Shown: in pieces, positions 55,224 to 55,360 of the stretch
Numbering within the stretch: the stretch's first letter is position 1
How the letters are laid out: each line of letters opens with the position of its first letter
Assembly (NCBI GenBank): GCA_018818885.1
Contig: JAHIRB010000041.1
Location: 1 to 55,360, forward strand
Source: Patescibacteria group bacterium
Lineage (GTDB): Bacteria > Patescibacteriota > Patescibacteriia > Buchananbacterales > SURF-54
Reading direction: 5' to 3'
DNA: 55,360 nucleotides
The notes under the pieces: model-generated
What the model was told of the DNA's origin: nothing
Seen by the model: only the letters and a program-made list of their open reading frames with translations
Databases searched by the model: none
Program-made: the position numbers and the translations under genes

Positions 55224-55262
55224 AAGCAACTGGATAGTATAACAATCCCCGCCATCACCCAT

Positions 55263-55334
55263 GCCCCTGTAGTTCAACGGATAGAACAAGGGCCTTCTAA
55301 GCCTTAGATATAGGTTCGATTCCTATCGGGGGCA
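55263..55334 (+). tRNA. tRNA-Arg (anticodon TCT), CCA not encoded
   Basis: Acceptor GCCCCTG (55263-55269) pairs with CGGGGGC (55327-55333, one T-G pair). The D arm is GTTC-AACGGATA-GAAC. The anticodon loop CTTCTAA between AGGGC and GCCTT gives TCT. The T arm is ATAGG-TTCGATT-CCTAT and the discriminator is A (55334), followed by TAGG, so CCA must be added by an enzyme. The flanks extend the acceptor stem: GCCATCACC (55251-55259) pairs with GGTGATGGC (55337-55345). Confidence 0.95.
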
Positions 55335-55360
55335 TAGGTGATGGCAGCCGTAAGTTGTCC

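Overview
The window looks like a chromosomal segment of a low-GC, genome-reduced Candidate Phyla Radiation (Patescibacteria) bacterium. This is an inference from gene content and style. Core genes are closely packed and mostly lack Shine-Dalgarno (SD) sequences. Many small membrane proteins have no recognisable function. Typical CPR items are present: RNase J, LysM/M23 peptidase, DUF3352-like protein, CcdA plus thioredoxin, ComM/YifB, four-helix-bundle protein and a single Xer recombinase. The gaps between genes are filled with short AT-rich or GC-rich palindromic repeats. No phage, plasmid or CRISPR locus is visible.

Layout. 1-5 kb: secG, an anchored peptide-binding ABC protein, tRNA-Leu(CAG), RNase J. 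5-6.6 kb: a regulatory island with a T-box leader and small SD-driven orphan genes. 6.6-18.5 kb: trpS, a methyltransferase, glutamate dehydrogenase, murI, phosphomannomutase, a bactofilin-like membrane protein, a divergent Trm9-like methyltransferase/Elp3 pair, an HD phosphohydrolase, glyA and folD. 18.5-21.4 kb: small membrane proteins, cutA, a stand-alone LigD phosphoesterase domain, an EF-Tu domain-2-like protein. 21.5-26.4 kb: purine genes in two transcription units, purB / IMP cyclohydrolase / AICAR transformylase and purE / purC, with PurH split into two genes. 26.6-36.4 kb: pyk, groES-groEL under CIRCE, an O-antigen-ligase-like protein, a nucleotidyltransferase, rmuC, a LysM/M23 peptidase. 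36.6-46.6 kb: a LutA/LutB-like iron-sulfur pair, thioredoxin/CcdA, accessory orphan genes separated by a shared repeat, a RAYT transposase, comM, lspA, a DksA/TraR-type protein. 46.7-55.3 kb: a candidate structured ncRNA, a DUF3352-like protein, pnp, a Cys-repeat membrane protein, a NYN nuclease, rpsO, an ankyrin-like orphan, xerC/D and tRNA-Arg(TCT).

How it fits together. GlyA makes 5,10-methylene-THF and FolD converts it to 10-formyl-THF, which the AICAR transformylase consumes. PurE, PurC, PurB and the two PurH halves form an unbroken route from AIR to IMP; no genes for the earlier steps are in the window. Elp3 and the Trm9-like enzyme could make a two-step wobble-uridine modification.

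Two expression styles coexist. Several core genes (secG, trpS, the HD gene, rmuC, the 41959-43014 gene) have promoters so close to the start codon that their mRNAs should be leaderless or nearly so. The purine genes and a set of orphan genes instead have long leaders, strong GGAGG-type SDs and mostly their own terminators, suggesting separate acquisition or regulation. The most notable items are the T-box leader with palindromic insertions in its loops, the half purine pathway with split PurH, the candidate ncRNA upstream of the DksA-type gene, and palindromic repeats inserted in frame in three genes.
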